From positions 5,579,354 through 5,643,353 of the forward strand of contig CM052362.1 in assembly GCA_028551475.1 (NCBI GenBank): a stretch of DNA of 64,000 nucleotides, in the 5' to 3' direction. The notes under the pieces were generated by a model. It did not search any database and was not told the DNA's origin. It saw only the letters and a list, made by a program, of their open reading frames with translations. This document shows positions 63,000 through 64,000 of this stretch, in pieces. Origin of the DNA: Casuarina equisetifolia. Its lineage: Eukaryota > Streptophyta > Magnoliopsida > Fagales > Casuarinaceae. Position 1 is the first letter of the stretch. Each line of letters starts with the position of its first letter. The position numbers and the translations under genes were made by a program.

Positions 63000-63858
63000 G
63001 GCAAAAAGAACACTGGCCTTTTTGTATATTCCTTTTTTTTTTAAATAACCATTGATTATGTTTGTTCAAGAGATTATATCCTTTTTAGGTATCTGAGTAA
63101 ACAACTATTCTATAAATTCTAAGTCTCCTACTCCCACATATCCCTTAATTAAAGCATCCTATCACATGTTGCAATATTTCTTTTAGGCATCTTTTCCAAC
63201 AATTCTCTTGCTAAATTAATATCCTTGGCTTGGGACTAAGTTGAAACCATCCTATTCCACACATAATCATCTTTTTTTGGCATTTCATCAAATAGTCTTA
63301 TCTTGGGCATAAGTTGAAACCATCCTATTCCACACGTAATCATGTTTTTTTGACATTTCCTTAAATACTCTTATCGCTTTTTTAAGTTTACCCAAACTTG
63401 AGTAGAAATTAAGACAATTTGAACCATTACATGTGAACTAAAGCTAGTTTTTCCAACATAACAATGTATAGCTTCATTAAACTCTAAAGAAGACAAACAT
63501 GCATAAGCCTTGACTAATAACATGAATGTTTAACTTGTTGGCATAAGCTTAGCTCTCAACTTATCGATGTAACACTCCAAAGCTCTTGTTGGATAACAAC
63601 TTTAAACAAAGCCTTTTATCATTGCATTGTAAACAACTATATTGGAATTCTCTATTCCATAAATGCTGAAACTACATAATCTATGCCCAAGAAGGTCAAA
63701 CAAGCAAAAATATACTTGTTCATGAAGAAGTAGTCTTGGCCTTTATTGGTCTTGATCATAAAATCATACACAACTTCTAGACTCTTTGGGTTGGAATTTA
63801 TCTTCAATTGGTCAATTATAACTTGTTTTTAAATTACTAAGTTGGATATAGGCTTCAT
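63000..63858 (-). pseudogene. pentatricopeptide repeat (PPR, PLS-type) pseudogene
   Basis: PPR proteins bind organellar RNA. On the minus strand, from a possible ATG at 63858, pieces typical of plant PLS-type PPR proteins follow in order but in shifting frames: NPKSLEVVYDFMIKTN, IENSNIVVYNAMIKGF, ALECYIDKLRAKLMPTS, FMLLVKAYACLSSLEF, MPKKDDYVWNRMVST, LARELLEKMPKRNIAT, IKGYVGVGDLEFIE, PKKDIIS, IINGYLKKKGIYKKA. At least one frameshift (near the IENSN block) and several stops break it, and a 73-bp tandem duplication adds another frameshift. It appears complete at its N-terminus and fades out near 63000. Inactive by any reading. Confidence 0.8.
63231..63374 (-). repeat. 73-bp tandem duplication inside the PPR pseudogene
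   Basis: The two copies (about 63231-63303 and 63304-63374) share ttgaaaccatcctattccac and aatcat...ttttt...catttc with few differences. The unit is not a multiple of three and is shorter than a PPR motif (about 105 bp), so it is a DNA-level duplication rather than an ancestral protein repeat. Confidence 0.85.
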
Positions 63859-64000
63859 GATTGCAATGTTGTGCTTAACTCAGAAAGCTTCCTTTTTAAC
63901 AATGAAGAATTCACTTAACAAAAACTAAATAAAAACGAGTCAAAAAGAGTTAAAACTTATAATGAAAGTTTTACATGGTGATAGCAAACAATAATAGAGA

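Overview
This window is nuclear DNA from a flowering plant, most likely a eudicot. It is AT-rich, and the genes have many short exons with GT-AG introns and long AT-rich spacers. The protein families are plant-specific: MLO, SnRK2, a plastid [2Fe-2S] ferredoxin, bifunctional TH1, a chloroplast MATE carrier and PPR remnants. I cannot name the species. I built gene models by following conserved family sequence across splice sites with phases kept consistent; every multi-exon model closes on a whole number of codons, except the MLO gene, whose 5' end lies outside the window.

Layout, left to right. (1) 3-6596 (+): 3' part of an MLO-family seven-transmembrane gene (MLO4/11/14 type), with two tRNA-SINE-like insertions in its introns. 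(2) 7244-7680 (-): intronless leaf-type ferredoxin with a single-base frameshift, behind a G-box/I-box promoter. (3) 9186-15513 (-): 12-exon transmembrane nine protein (TMN1/EMP70 type, 588 aa) with an 18-nt microexon. (4) 18541-22754 (+): 9-exon subgroup I SnRK2 kinase (353 aa). (5) 25079-31585 (-): 10-exon TH1 (HMP-P kinase plus TMP synthase, 590 aa). (6) 34875-46798 (+): 24-coding-exon RecQ helicase of the RECQ4/BLM type (1206 aa), head to head with TH1. (7) 47061-52924 (-): 13-exon plastid MATE transporter (DTX44/45 type, 558 aa), tail to tail with the helicase, 262 bp between stop codons.

From about 53 kb the window changes to a gene-poor stretch of relics. It holds a 5'-truncated, frameshifted acyl-activating enzyme fragment (56373-57285, -), a decayed Ty3/gypsy retrotransposon with protease, RT, RNase H, integrase and chromodomain-like remnants in order (about 58820-61990, +), and a broken PPR gene carrying a 73-bp tandem duplication (about 63000-63858, -).

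The live genes are unrelated and act separately: membrane signalling (MLO), photosynthetic electron transfer (ferredoxin), Golgi/endosomal sorting (TMN1), osmotic stress signalling (SnRK2), thiamine synthesis (TH1), recombination and genome stability (RecQ4) and plastid transport (DTX). I found no sign of a new multi-gene system. The most useful observations are structural: the ferredoxin frameshift, the microexon, a duplicated exon-intron boundary in RECQ4, and the relic cluster.
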